This document shows, one piece after another, positions 7,851-19,736 of a DNA stretch of 64,000 nt. The translations under genes were made by a program, and so were the position numbers. Source of the DNA: Gymnothorax reevesii (lineage: Eukaryota; Chordata; Actinopteri; Anguilliformes; Muraenidae); assembly GCA_029721435.1 (NCBI GenBank), contig CM056573.1, positions 70,870,001 through 70,934,000 of the forward strand, read 5' to 3'. Each line of letters starts with the position of its first letter. The stretch's first letter is position 1. The notes under the pieces were generated by a model. That model was given only the letters and a program-made list of their open reading frames with translations, made no database searches and was not told where the DNA came from.

Positions 7851-8755
7851 GTGACGTGTCTTTAATGGAATGGCGGAGGCGTCAAAGATAAAACAGGCTC
7901 ACTTGAGCAAAAGGAGAGGAAATAGTAAACATGCCCGATGGACGAGAGATGCTAATTTAATGAGATTCCGCAGAGAAGTCACTGTTATGTCAAAGACGCA
8001 GAGTGCATCGTATGCCTGTTCCGTGGATATGTAAAAAGCACCGTTGCCATAAACATATCTCCCCAGCGGGCCACAGTACGAAGTAGATTCCCAGTCCGTC
8101 GTGGAAACATATACTGGTGTACGTGCGATTAGGTAGTGATTGTTTTTAAATTTCATTTGATTTCATTTGACACACTCTTTTTACTTGAACAAAAGATTGA
8201 CCGCGATTCCGTACCATGTTTTCTGTTAACGTTCTGACAAAATGTGGCAGCCCTCCATGCTTAGGGTCGGGCGTGTAAAGTCACCGAACAGGCCTTGTGG
8301 TGACGTGTCTTAAATGGAACACCCGAGGGGTCATAAATCAGACCGGGTCACTTGAGCAGAAGAAAACAAAGGAGTAAAGAAGCCCGATGGATGAGAGGTT
8401 CGAATTCTCTTGGATTCTGCTGAGAAGTCGCTTTGACGTCAAAGAGCCAGAGTGCATCGAATGTTCATTTTGTTGCTGTAACAACAGCACCGTTGCTATA
8501 AACAACTCTGCCCAGGGAGCCGACGGAAGAATGCTGATTCTCAGTCCGTGTCCAATGCTCATGGAAAGATGTCCAGGAGTACGTGCGATTTGGCCGTGAT
8601 TTTATTTTTATGAAATTAGATTTTAATTGACTCACTCTTTGTTTAAACAAAAAAAATGCGCGATTCAGTAGCATGCTTTCTGTTTACGTATTGACAAAAT
8701 GTGCCTGCCCTCCACTTAGCCGTCGGGCTTGTCTTGTGACCAAACAGGCTCTGCT
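7851..8755. repeat. Subrepeat pair A-B, U3
   Basis: B begins at 8300. CACCCGAGGGGTC and GTAAAGAAGCCC are shared only with U10. Confidence 0.85.
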
Positions 8756-8979
8756 GTGACGTGACTTAAATGGATCAGCGGAGGTTTCAAATTCTCCGGC
8801 AGCTACAGGTCTCAAAAAAGTTGGGACACTTGTAAAAAGGGGCTTTAAAAGCATTGAATTTCTAAGAGAATCAGCTGAAAGAACATTTAGCAAGTAATTA
8901 AGTTAACTGTCATCTGCTGCGCAACATGATTACTTATAAAAGGGTTGTCATTGAGAGGCTGAGTTTCTCAGAAGTAAAG

Positions 8980-9229
8980 ATGGCCAGAAGCTCTCCCACC
9001 TGTGTAGGCTTGCATAAAAAAAAAATGTTGAATACTTTTAAAACACTGCTTCTCGACGTTAAATTGCAAAGGCATTGAAGGTCTCATCATCTTCAGTACA
9101 TGACATCATCAAAAGATTCAGAGTAACTGGAAAAATCTCTGCGTGTAAGGGACTAGGCCGAGACCTTTACTGGATGCCCTTTATCTTCGAACCCTCAGAT
9201 GCCACTGCATCACTCACCGGCATGATTCT
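8980..9229 (+). mobile_element. Tc1-like fragment, U3
   Basis: TGTGTAGGC, CTTTTAAAAC and CTTCGAACCC are shared with U10. GTTAAA stop. Confidence 0.75.
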
Positions 9230-9289
9230 TGGGATTCTGCAATAATAGAGAAAGAAAAAACATCACTGATTATACCTAAAACTGCCACA

Positions 9290-9544
9290 AGGTCATTTTG
9301 ACCTCCATTAGTCCCAGTGCAAAAGAATGTAAATGGACTATATAGCGGCTGACTATGGAGCTAGTCAGATTGGCAGCTCAAAGCACTTGACAGTAGCCTA
9401 ATACCTCACGTATGCCCATGTATGCAACACATTCATACACTGACGGCTACGCAAGGCAGTCAACTGCATCTTGGTTGACTGCATTTTGTTACTTTTTGAA
9501 TGGTGTGCAGGCGCATATATAAGCCAGTTGCTGTCATGACGTCA
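9290..9544 (+). promoter_or_regulatory. Regulatory-looking segment into U4
   Basis: ERE-like site, hairpin, TATA and CRE all intact. GCCCATGTATGC variant between them, also before U5, U7 and U11. Confidence 0.45.
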
Positions 9545-9853
9545 GAATCAATTTGTTCTCCCATTTTGCAGGTAGAAATAGTGATTGTCACAGAGCTGTT
9601 CTTCTATTCATTTAGTTTATTTAGTAAGCTGGTTAGGATACCAGAAAAAGAAATGGATCAGAGGAAATGGATGAATGTAAGTCAGGCTTTGGCAAAGCTT
9701 CAGGACGTGAGTTCTTGTGAGTCAGATGGAGAAGAAATATCAGGGTCAGTGATGCTTCTAGGTCTAGTGAATCCGACTCCTATTTTGAAACTGAATGCGA
9801 TCGTGAGCCACACGGTAAAGGTATCACAGCTGCTGGGCAACCTAAGCCTTTGA
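9500..9853 (+). pseudogene. Acidic ORF, U4 copy, frameshifted
   Basis: Loss of CT in CAGGGCTCAGTG shifts the frame after GEEISG. The acidic tract is replaced by unrelated residues, with a stop after 117 codons. U11 has the same lesion. Confidence 0.4.
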
Positions 9854-10178
9854 TGCCAGGAAGGTCACCAAAACTGGATATTTATTCACGTCATAATGCT
9901 TAGGTTTCACAGCATAATTTCAAGTCCAAATACTTTGAAACATTTAAAATTAGCCACAATAGCCAACATATTGAAGCTTTAAAGCTCTGACCTCTATACT
10001 ATTTAATCAATGAAGAATCTTAGCAAAACACCATTTATTGTCCTCTGAATTCTGAAAGTACTTTGAAATGCTTTCACTGAGGCAATACCTCACAGGTTAA
10101 AAGTATTACAAAGAGTGGTGCATTTTTGTCAATAAAGAGGATGCAGTCATATTTCCACGTCATCCATGCCATGATGAA

Positions 10179-10515
10179 GGGAGACGCAGTAGCGCAGTGG
10201 AGAGCATGGGCTTGACTTGGGATGGAAAGATTCTGTGTTCACGTCCTTGCCTTAGCCTGTCCAAAGTGTTCTCAGGCAAAACTCGTCACTTCCACACTAC
10301 CTCACTCTACCCAGGTGTACAAATGGGTCCCAGCAAAATTGTCAGGGAAACTTGACTGAGAGCAGTGGGAGAACCCGAGTTGGACTAGTGTCCCATCGAG
10401 GGGGTTTAGAAATACTCCTATTTGCTTCATGTCACAGAAACCAGGGTTAAACACAGGCCTGATGGGCCTCCAGGCATGACCTCCACGCCTGGTTAGAAAT
10501 AGTCTTTATTCTGTC
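10179..10515 (+). mobile_element. tRNA-derived SINE, U4 copy, altered B box
   Basis: The B box reads GTTCACGTCC, losing the conserved A of the GWTCRANNC core, so Pol III promoter strength is probably reduced. Also CTGTCCAAAG and CTCGTCAC variants. Confidence 0.75.
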
Positions 10516-11033
10516 TGAGCAGCTGCTCATTTTGAAAACAAGAAGGGCACTTGGTAGAGCTCATACCTCCGCCAAGCCCACATGTAAGTATTATTGGTTC
10601 TGGATCCAGGAGAGTATCATCCAGACCAACAACAGCTGTGATTAGTTCCTCTTTTAGGGCAGATTCTATTCAGTGCTGAAATTTTCTGAAAATCTGTTCA
10701 TTACATAAGGACATACCGAATTGTTCCGAATATAAGACGATTCTGGATATGAGACTACTCCCCTTTCTCAAGTCATACTTTGGAAAAAATAGGGTTTTGA
10801 TGACAAAATCTTGTTTTAATCACTAAAGAATAATAATCATCGCAAAAATATCTTTGAAAATACTGATAAAACAAACTGAAAGAAAAACCAATATAAAAGA
10901 TTGCAGGCTGTTGTTTTGCGCCATCTATTGTTGTGAACATGTATTGAGTATAGACTATAAAACGCACACACAGGATGACTGTTATTGTTAGAAGCCTAGT
11001 CCACGGAAAATACGACGACCCCATTTCTCCGCT

Positions 11034-11940
11034 GTGACGTGTCTTTAATGGAACGGCGGAGGCGTCAAAGATAAAACAGGGTCACTTGAGCAAAAGGAGA
11101 GGAAATAGTAAACATGCCCGATGGACGAGAGATGCTATTTTACTGAGATTCCGCAGAGAAGTCACTGTTATGTCAAAGACGCAGAGTGCATCGTATGCCT
11201 GTTCCGTGGATATGTAAAAAGCACCGTTGCCATAAACATATCTCCCCAGCGGGCCACAGTACGAAGTAGATTCCCAGTCCGTCGTGGAAACATATACTGG
11301 TGTACGTGCGATTAGGTAGTGATTGTTTTTAAATTTCATTTGATTTCATTTGACACACTCTTTTTACTTGAACAAAAGATTGACCGCGATTCCGTACCAT
11401 GCTTTCTGTTAACATTCTGACAAAATGTGGCAGCCCTCCATGCTTAGGGTCGGGCGTGTAAAGTCACCGAACAGGCCTTGTGGTGACGTGTCTTAAATGG
11501 AACACTCGAGGCGTCATAAATCAGACCGGGTCACTTGAGCAGAAGAAAACAAAGGAGTAAACAAGCCCGATGGATGAGAGGTTCGAATTCTCTTGGATTC
11601 TGCTGAGAAGTCGCTTTGACGTCAAAGAGCCAGAGTGCATCGAATGTTCATTTTGTTGCTATAACAACAGCACCGTTGCTATAAACAACTCTGCCCAGGG
11701 AGCCGACGGAAGAATGCTTATTCTCAGTCCGTGTCCAATGCTAATGGAAAGATGTCCAGGAGTACGTGCGATTTGGCCGTGATTTTATTTTTATGAAATT
11801 AGATTTTAATGGACTCACTCTTTGTTTAAACAAAAAAAATGACCGCGATTCAGTAGCATGCTTTCTGTTTACGTATTGACAAAATGTGCCTGCGCTCCAC
11901 TTATCCGTCGGGCTTGTCTTGTGACCAAACAGGCTCTGCT
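11034..11940. repeat. Subrepeat pair A-B, U4
   Basis: B begins at 11483. A private TGCTATTTTACTG lies in A. The end of B (TGCGCTCCAC) matches U6. C begins GCGACGTGAC. Confidence 0.85.
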
Positions 11941-12164
11941 GCGACGTGACTTAAATGGATCAGCGGAGGTTTCAAATTCTCCGGCAGCTACAGGTCTCAA
12001 AAAAGTTGAGACACTTGAAAAAAGGGCCTTTAAAAGCATTGAATTTCTAAGAGAATCAGCTGAAAGAACATTTAGCAAGTAATTAAGTTAACTGTCATCT
12101 GCTGCGCAACATGATTACTTATAAAAGGGTTGTCATTGAGAGGCTGAGTTTCTCAGAAGTAAAG

Positions 12165-12414
12165 ATGGCCAGAAGCTCTCCCACCTGTGAAGGCTTGCAT
12201 AAAAAAAAAATGTTGAATACTTTAAAAACACTGCTCCTCGACGTTAAATTGCAAAAACATTGAAGGTCTCATCATCTTCAGTACATGACATCATCAAAAG
12301 ATTCAGAGCAACTGGAAAAATCTCTGCGTGTAAGGGACTAGGCCGAGACCTTTACTGGATGCCCTTTATCTTCGGACCCTCAGATGCCACTGCATCACTC
12401 ACCGGCATGATTCT
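12165..12414 (+). mobile_element. Tc1-like fragment, U4
   Basis: GCAAAAACATTG and CAGAGCAACTGG are private. GTTAAA stop. Confidence 0.75.
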
Positions 12415-12474
12415 TGGGATTCTGCAATAATAGAGAAAGAAAAAACATCACTGATTATACCTAAAACTGCCACA

Positions 12475-12729
12475 AGGTCATTTTGACCTCCATTAGTCCC
12501 AGTGCAAAAGAATGTAAATGGACTATATAGCGGCTGACTATGGAGCTAGTCAGACTGGCAGCTCAAAGCACTTGACAGTAGCCTAATACCTCACGTATGC
12601 CCATGTATGCAACACATTCATACACTGACGGCTACGCAAGGCAGTCAACTGCATCTTGGTTGACTGCATTTTGTTACTTTTTGAATGGTGTGCAGGCGCA
12701 TATATAAGCCAGTTGCTGTCATGACGTCA
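12475..12729 (+). promoter_or_regulatory. Regulatory-looking segment into U5
   Basis: All four motifs intact; CAGACTGGC is private. Confidence 0.45.
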
Positions 12730-13089
12730 GAATCAATTTGTTCTCCCATTTTACAGGTAGAAATAGTGATTGTCACAGAGCTGTTCTTCTATTCATTTAG
12801 TTTATTTAGTAAGCTGGTTAGGATACCAGAAAAAGAAATGGATCAGAGGAAATGGATGAATGTAAGTCAGGCTTTGGCAAAGCTTCAGGACGTGAGTTTT
12901 TGTGAGTCAGATGGAGAAGAAATATCAGGGCTCAGTGATGCTTCTAGGTCTTGTGAATCCGACTCCGATTTTGAAACTGAATGCGATCGTGAGCCACACG
13001 GTAAAGGTATCACAGCTGCTGGGCAAACTAAGCCTTTGATGCCAGGAAGGTCACCAAAACTGGATATTTATTCACGTCATAATGCTTAG
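12685..13089 (+). CDS. Acidic Ser-rich ORF, U5 copy (134 codons)
   Basis: Intact to the usual TAG. Two Ser-to-Cys changes in the acidic region (SFCESD, SRSCESD) are shared with U7. The acceptor-like site reads TTTTACAG. Confidence 0.3.
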   Translation: MVCRRIYKPVAVMTSESICSPILQVEIVIVTELFFYSFSLFSKLVRIPEKEMDQRKWMNVSQALAKLQDVSFCESDGEEISGLSDASRSCESDSDFETECDREPHGKGITAAGQTKPLMPGRSPKLDIYSRHNA

Positions 13090-13364
13090 GTTTCACAGCA
13101 TAATTTCAAGTCCAAATACTTTGAAACATTTAAAATTAGCCACAATAGCCAACAAATTGATGCTTTAAAGCTCTGACCTCTATACTATTTAATCAATGAA
13201 GAATCTTAGCAAAACACCATTTATTGTCCTCTGAATTCTGAAAGTACTTTGAAATGCTTTCACTGAGGCAACACCTCACAGCTTAAAAGTATTACAAAGA
13301 GTGGTGCATTTTTGTCGATAAAGAGGATGCAGTCATATTTCCACGTCATCCATGCCATGATGAA

Positions 13365-13701
13365 GGGAGACACAGTAGCACAGTGGAGAGCATGGGCTTG
13401 ACTTGGGATGGAAAGATTCTGTGTTCAAGTCCTTGCCTTAGCCTGTGCAAAGTGTTCTCAGGCAAACCTCTTCACTTCCACACTACCTCACTCTACCCAG
13501 GTGTACAAATGGGTCCCAGCAAAATTGTCAGGGGAACTTGACTGAGAGCAGTGGGAGAACCCGAGTTGGACTAGTGTCCCATCGAGGGGGTTTAGCAATA
13601 CTCCTATTTGCTTCATGTCACAGAAACCAGGGTTAAACACAGGCCTGGTGGGCCTCCAGGCATGACCTCCACGCCTGGTTAGAAATAGTCTTTATTCCGT
13701 C
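13365..13701 (+). mobile_element. tRNA-derived SINE, U5 copy
   Basis: Starts GGGAGACACAG; A box TAGCACAGTGG; B box intact. CAAACCTCTTC and GGGGAACTTG are shared with U7. Confidence 0.75.
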
Positions 13702-14218
13702 TGAGCAGCTGCTCATTTTGAAAACAAGAAGGGCACTTGGTAGAGCTCATACCTCCGCCAAGCCCACATGTAAGAATTATTGGATCTGGATCCAGGAGAG
13801 TATCATCCAGACCAACAACAGCTGTGATTAGTTCCTCTTTTAGGGCAGATTCTATTCAGTGCTGAAATTTTCTGAAAATCTGTTCATTACATAAGGACAT
13901 ACCGAATTGTTCCGAATATAAGACGATTCTGGATATGAGACTACTCCCCTTTCTCAAGTCATATTTTGGAAAAAATAGGGTTTTGATGACAAAACTTGTT
14001 TTAGTCACTAAAGAATAATAATCATCGCAAAAATTTCTTTGAAAATACTGATAAAACAAACTGAAAGAAAAACCAATATAAAAGATTTCAGGCTGTTGTT
14101 TTGCGCCATCTATTGTTGTGAACATGTATTGAGTATAGACTATAAAACGCACACGCAGGATGACTGTTATTGTTCGAAGCCGAGTCCACGGAAAATACGA
14201 CGACCCCATTTCTCCGCT

Positions 14219-15127
14219 GTGACGTGTCTTTAATGGAACGGCGAAGGCGTCAAAGATAAAACAGGGTCACTTGAGCAAAAGGAGAGGAAATAGTAAACAT
14301 GCCCGATGGACGAGAGATGCTAATTTACTGAGATTCCGCAGAAAAGTCACTGTTATGTCAAAGACGCAGATTGCATCGTATGCCTGTTCCGTGGATATGT
14401 AAAAAGCACCGTTGCCATAAACATATCTCCCCAGCGGGCCACAGTACGAAGTAGATTCCCAGTCCGTCGTGGAAACATATACTGGTGTACGTGCGATTAG
14501 GTCGTGATTGTTTTTAAATTTCATTTGATTTCATTTGACACACTCTTTTTACTTGAACAAAAGATTGACCGCGATTCCGTACCATGCTTTCTGTTAACGT
14601 TCTGACAAAATGTGGCAGCCCTCCATGCTTAGGGTCGGGCGTGTAAAGTCACCGAACAGGCCTTGTGGTGACGTGTCTTAAATGGAACACTCGAGGCGTC
14701 ATAAATCAGACCGGGTCACTTGAGCAGAAGAAAACAAAGGAGTAAACAAGCCCGATGGATGAGAGGTTCGAATTCTCTTGGATTCTGCTGAGAAGTCGCT
14801 TTGACGTCAAAGAGCCAGAGTGCATCGAATGTTCATTTTGTTGCTATAACAACAGCACCGTTGCTATAAACAACTCTGCCCAGCGAGCCGACGGAAGAAT
14901 GCTGATTCTCAGTCCGTGTCCAATGCTCATGGAAAGATGTCCAGGAGTACATGCGATTTGGCAGTGATTTTATTTTTATGAAATTAGATTTTAATTGACT
15001 CACTCTTTGTTTAAACAAAAAAAAAATGACCGCGATTCAGTAGCATGCTTTCTGTTTACGTATTGACAAAATGTGCCTGCCCTCCACTTAGCCGTCGGGC
15101 TTGTCTTGTGACCAAACAGGCTCTGCT
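14219..15127. repeat. Subrepeat pair A-B, U5
   Basis: B begins at 14668. AACGGCGAAGGC and CAGAAAAGTCAC are shared with U7; B has CAGCGAGCC. Confidence 0.85.
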
Positions 15128-15352
15128 GTGACGTGACTTAAATGGATCAGCGGAGGTTTCAAATTCTCCGGCAGCTACAGGTCTCAAAAAAGTTGGGACA
15201 CTTGTAAAAAAGGGGCTTTAAAAGCATTGAATTTCTAAGAGAATCAGCTGAAAGAACATTTAGCAAGTAATTAAGTTAACTGTCATCTGCTGCGCAACAT
15301 GATGACTTATAAAAGGGTTGTCATTGAGAGGCTGAGTTTCTCAGAAGTAAAG

Positions 15353-15600
15353 ATGGCCAGAGGCTCTCCCACCTGTGAAGGCTTGCATAAAAAAGATGTT
15401 GAATAATTTAAAAACACTGCTCCTCGGCGTAAAATTGCAAAGGCATTGAAGGTCTCATCATCTTCAGTACATGACATCATCAAAAGATTCAGAGTAACTG
15501 GAAAAATCTCTGCCTGTAAGGGACTAGGCCGAGACCTTTACTGGATGCCCTTTATCTTTGGACCCTCAGATGCCACTGCATCACTCACCGGCATAATTCT
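15353..15600 (+). mobile_element. Tc1-like fragment, U5
   Basis: Less decayed: MARGSPTCEGLHKKDVE, then TAA where relatives have Tyr, then an open FKNTAPRRKIAKALKVSSSS and onward (GGCGTAAAA instead of GACGTTAAA). Ends GCATAATTCT. Confidence 0.75.
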
Positions 15601-15660
15601 TGGGATTCTGCAATGATAGAGAAAGAAAAAACATCACTGATTATACCTAGAACTGCCACA

Positions 15661-15915
15661 AGGTCATTCTGACCTCCATTAGTCCCAGTGCAAAAGAATG
15701 TAAATGGACGATATAGGGGCTGACTACGGAGCTAGTCAGATTGGCAGCTCAAAGCACTTGACAGTAGCCTAATACCTCACGTATGCCCATTTATGCAACA
15801 CATTCATACACTGACGGCTACGCAAGGCAGTCAACTGCATCTTGGTTGACTGCATTTTGTTACTTTTTGAATGGTGTGCAGGCGCATATATAAGCCAGTT
15901 GCTGTCATGACGTCA
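15661..15915 (+). promoter_or_regulatory. Regulatory-looking segment into U6
   Basis: ERE-like site with spacer TTC, palindrome arms unchanged. The other motifs are intact. Confidence 0.45.
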
Positions 15916-16275
15916 GAATCAATTTGTTCTCCCATTTTGCAGGTAGAAATTGTGATTGTCACAGAGCTGTTCTTCTATTCATTAAGTTTATTTAGTAAGC
16001 TGGTTAGGATACCAGAAAAAGAAATTAATCAGAGGAAATGGATGAATGTAAGTCAGGCTTTGACAAAGCTTCAGGACATGAGTTCTTGTGAGTCAGATGG
16101 AGAAGAAATATCAGGGCTCAGTGATGCTTCTAGGTCTAGTGAATCCGACTCCGATTTTGAAACTGAATGCGATCGTGAGCCACACGGTAAAGGTATCACA
16201 GCTGCTGGGCAAACTAAGCCTTTGATGCCAGGAAGGTCACCAAAACTGGATATTTATTCACGTCATAATGCTTAG
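15871..16275 (+). CDS. Acidic Ser-rich ORF, U6 copy (134 codons)
   Basis: Intact. Has EINQRKW (no Met at that site), FYSLSLF and ALTKLQD, all shared with U8. Confidence 0.3.
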   Translation: MVCRRIYKPVAVMTSESICSPILQVEIVIVTELFFYSLSLFSKLVRIPEKEINQRKWMNVSQALTKLQDMSSCESDGEEISGLSDASRSSESDSDFETECDREPHGKGITAAGQTKPLMPGRSPKLDIYSRHNA

Positions 16276-16550
16276 GTTTCACAGCATAATTTCAAGTCCA
16301 AATACTTTGAAACATTTAAAATTAGCCACAATAGCCAACAAATTGATGCTTTAAAGCTCTGACCTCTATACTATTTAATCAATGAAGAATCTTAGCAAAA
16401 CACCATTTATTGTCCTCTGAATTCTGAAAGTACTTTGAAATGCTTTCACTGAGGCAACACCTCACAGCTTAAAAGTATTACAAAGAGTGGTATATTTTTG
16501 TCGATAAAGAGGATGCAGTCATATTTCCACGTCATCCATGCCATGATGAA

Positions 16551-16887
16551 GGGAGACGCAGTAGCGCAGTGGAGAGCATGGGCTTGACTTGGGATGGAAA
16601 GATTCTGTGTTCAAGTCCATGCCTTAGCCTGTGCAAAGTGTTCTCAGGCAAAACTCTTCACTTCCACACTGCCTCACTCTACCCAGGTGTACAAATGGGT
16701 CCCAGCAAAATTGTCAGGGAAACTTGACTGAGAGCAGTGGGAGAACCCGAGTTGGACTAGTGTCCCATCGAGGGGGTTTAGCAATACTCCTATTTGCTTC
16801 ATGTCACAGAAACCAGGGTTAAACACAGGCCTGGTGGGCCTCCAGGCATGACCTCCACGCCTGGTTAGAAATAGTCTTTATTCCGTC
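16551..16887 (+). mobile_element. tRNA-derived SINE, U6 copy
   Basis: A and B boxes intact. B box is followed by ATGCC, shared with U8 and U20. Confidence 0.75.
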
Positions 16888-17405
16888 TGAGCAGCTGCTC
16901 ATTTTGAAAACAAGAAGGGCACTTGGTAGAGCTCATACCTCCGCCAAGCCCACATGTAAGTATTATTGGTTCTGGATCCAGGAGAGTATCATCCAGACCA
17001 ACAACAGCTGTGATTAGTTCCTCTTTTAGGGCAGATTCTATTCAGTGCTGAAATTTTCTGAAAATCTGTTCATTACATAAGGACATACCGAATTGTTCCG
17101 AATATAAGACGATTCTGGATATGAGACTACTCCCCTTTCTCAAGTCATATTTTGGAAAAAATAGGGTTTTAATGACAAAATCTTGTTTTAGTCACTAAAG
17201 AATAATAATCATCGCAAAAATTTCTTTGAAAATACTGATAAAACAAACTGAAAGAAAAACCAATATAAAAGATTGCAGGCTGTTGTTTTGCGCCATCTAT
17301 TGTTGTGAACATGTATTGAGTATAGACTATCAAACGCACACACAGGATCACTGTTATTGTTAGAAGCCTAGTCCACGGAAAATACGACGACCCCATTTCT
17401 CCGCT

Positions 17406-18312
17406 GTGACGTGTCTTTAATGGAACGGCGGAGGCGTCAAAGATAAAACAGGGTCACTTGAGCAAAAGGAGAGGAAATAGTAAACATGCCCGATGGACGA
17501 GAGATGCTAATTTACTGAGATTCCGCAGAGAAGTCACTGTTATGTCAAAGACGCAGAGTGCATCGTATGCCTGTTCCGTGGATATGTAAAAAGCACCGTT
17601 GCCATAAACATATCTCCCCAGCGGGCCACAGTACGAAGTAGATTCCCAGTCCGTCGTGGAAACATATACTGGTGTACGTGCGATTAGGTCGTGATTGTTT
17701 TTAAATTTCATTTGATTTCATTTGACACACTCTTTTTACTTGAACAAAAGATTGACCGCGATTCCGTACCATGCTTTCTGTTAACGTTCTGACAAAATGT
17801 GGCAGCCCTCCATGCTTAGGGTCGGGCGTGTAAAGTCACCGAACAGGCCTTGTGGTGACGTGTCTTAAATGGAACACTCGAGGCGTCATAAATCAGACCG
17901 GGTCACTTGAGCAGAAGAAAACAAAGGAGTAAACAAGCCCGATGGATGAGAGGTTCGAATTCTCTTGGATTCTGCTGAGAAGTCGCTTTGACGTCAAAGA
18001 GCCAGAGTGCATCGAATGTTCATTTTGTTGCTATAACAACAGCACCGTTGCTATAAACAACTCTGCCCAGGGAGCCGACGGAAGAATGCTTATTCTCAGT
18101 CCGTGTCCAATGCTAATGGAAAGATGTCCAGGAGTACGTGCGATTTGGCCGTGATTTTATTTTTATGAAATTAGATTTTAATGGACTCACTCTTTGTTTA
18201 AACAAAAAAAATGACCGCGATTCAGTAGCATGCTTTCTGTTTACGTATTGACAAAATGTGCCTGCGCTCCACTTATCCGTCGGGCTTGTCTTGTGACCAA
18301 ACAGGCTCTGCT
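17406..18312. repeat. Subrepeat pair A-B, U6
   Basis: B begins at 17855. B has ATGCTTATTCTC and CAATGCTAATGG, shared with U4. Confidence 0.85.
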
Positions 18313-18536
18313 GTGACGTGACTTAAATGGATCAGCGGAGGTTTCAAATTCTCCGGCAGCTACAGGTCTCAAAAAAGTTGAGACACTTGAAAAAAGGGCC
18401 TTTAAAAGCATCGAATTTCTAAGAGAATCAGCTGAAAGAACATTTAGCAAGTAATTAAGTTAACTGTCATCTGCTGCGCAACATGATTACTTATAAAAGG
18501 GTTGTCATTGAGAGGCTGAGTTTCTCAGAAGTAAAG

Positions 18537-18786
18537 ATGGCCAGAAGCTCTCCCACCTGTGAAGGCTTGCATAAAAAAAAAATGTTGAATACTTTAAAAA
18601 CACTGCTCCTCGACGTTAAATTGCAAAGGCATTGAAGGTCTCATCATCTTCAGTACATGACATCATCAAAAAATTCAGAGTAACTGGAAAAATCTCTGCG
18701 TGTAAGGGACTAGGCCGAGACCTTTACTGGATGCCCTTTATCTTCGGACCGTCAGATGCCACTGCATCACTCACCGGCATGATTCT
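18537..18786 (+). mobile_element. Tc1-like fragment, U6
   Basis: GTTAAA stop; ATCAAAAAATTC changes Arg to Lys in the IIKRF motif; GACCGTCAG is private. Confidence 0.75.
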
Positions 18787-18846
18787 TGGGATTCTGCAAT
18801 AATAGAGAAAGAAAAAACATCACTGATTATACCTAAAACTGCCACA

Positions 18847-19101
18847 AGGTCATTTTGACCTCCATTAGTCCCAGTGCAAAAGAATGTAAATGGACTATAT
18901 AGCGGCTGACTATGGAGCTAGTCAGATTGGCAGCTCAAAGCACTTGACAGTAGCCTAATACCTCACGTATGCCCATGTATGCAACACATTCATACACTGA
19001 CGGCTACGCAAGGCAGTCAACTGCATCTTGGTTGACTGCATTTTGTTACTTTTTGAATGGTGTGCAGGCGCATATATAAGCCAGTTGCTGTCATGACGTC
19101 A
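18847..19101 (+). promoter_or_regulatory. Regulatory-looking segment into U7
   Basis: All four motifs intact, spacer TTT. Confidence 0.45.
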
Positions 19102-19461
19102 GAATCAATTTGTTCTCCCATTTTGCAGGTAGAAATAGTGATTGTCACAGAGCTGTTCTTCTATTCATTTAGTTTATTTAGTAAGCTGGTTAGGATACCA
19201 GAAAAAGAAATGGATCAGAGGAAATGGATGAATGTAAGTCAGGCTTTGGCAAAGCTTCAGGACGTGAGTTTTTGTGAGTCAGATGGAGAAGAAATATCAG
19301 GGCTCAGTGATGCTTCTAGGTCTTGTGAATCCGACTCCGATTTTGAAACTGAATGCGATCGTGAGCCACACGGTAAAGGTATCACAGCTGCTGGGCAAAC
19401 TAAGCCTTTGATGCCAGGAAGGTCACCAAAACTGGATATTTATTCACGTCATAATGCTTAG
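19057..19461 (+). CDS. Acidic Ser-rich ORF, U7 copy (134 codons)
   Basis: The predicted protein is identical to that of U5. Confidence 0.3.
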   Translation: MVCRRIYKPVAVMTSESICSPILQVEIVIVTELFFYSFSLFSKLVRIPEKEMDQRKWMNVSQALAKLQDVSFCESDGEEISGLSDASRSCESDSDFETECDREPHGKGITAAGQTKPLMPGRSPKLDIYSRHNA

Positions 19462-19736
19462 GTTTCACAGCATAATTTCAAGTCCAAATACTTTGAAACA
19501 TTTAAAATTAGCCACAATAGCCAACAAATTGATGCTTTAAAGCTCTGACCTCTATACTATTTAATCAATGAAGAATCTTAGCAAAACACCATTTATTGTC
19601 CTCTGAATTCTGAAAGTACTTTGAAATGCTTTCACTGAGGCAACACCTCACAGCTTAAAAGTATTACAAAGAGTGGTGCATTTTTGTCGATAAAGAGGAT
19701 GCAGTCATATTTCCACGTCATCCATGCCATGATGAA

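Larger units (their letters stand above)
6316..9499 (+). repeat. Array unit U3 (3,184 bp), twin of U10
   Basis: Matches U10 at an exact offset of 22,276 bp with only a few substitutions. Shared private variants are a TATA box changed to ATATAGAAG, a covarying hairpin at 6272-6298, and AAATCTGATC instead of AAATCTGTTC near 7510. Carries the linked alpha variants GAAGC, CAATAAAG and CCTGATGGG. Confidence 0.98.
9500..12684 (+). repeat. Array unit U4 (3,185 bp), mosaic
   Basis: The first ~370 bp match U11, including a 2-nt deletion in the ORF. The middle, near 10.8-10.9 kb, shares AATATCTTTG with U9. From about 11.4 kb it becomes the left edge of the 6,372-bp duplicated block. The unit therefore appears to be built from at least three variant lineages. 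Confidence 0.97.
12685..15870 (+). repeat. Array unit U5 (3,186 bp), twin of U7
   Basis: Almost identical to U7 at +6,372 bp. The few differences noticed include CCATTTTACAGG versus CCATTTTGCAGG, GACACAGTAG versus GACGCAGTAG, and one T/A near 14142. Both share TTTTTGTGAG and GGTCTTGTGA variants in the ORF and a 1-nt loss in ACAAAACTTG near 13990. Confidence 0.98.
15871..19056 (+). repeat. Array unit U6 (3,186 bp), twin of U8 over most of its length
   Basis: Its first ~1.9 kb match U8 at +6,372 bp, with shared CATTAAGTTT, TTTGACAAAG, GGTATATTTT and CAGGATCACTG. Its last third instead matches the end of U4 (TGCGCTCCAC, AGTTGAGACACTTG), so the right breakpoint of the duplicated dimer falls inside U8's counterpart of that region. 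Confidence 0.98.
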
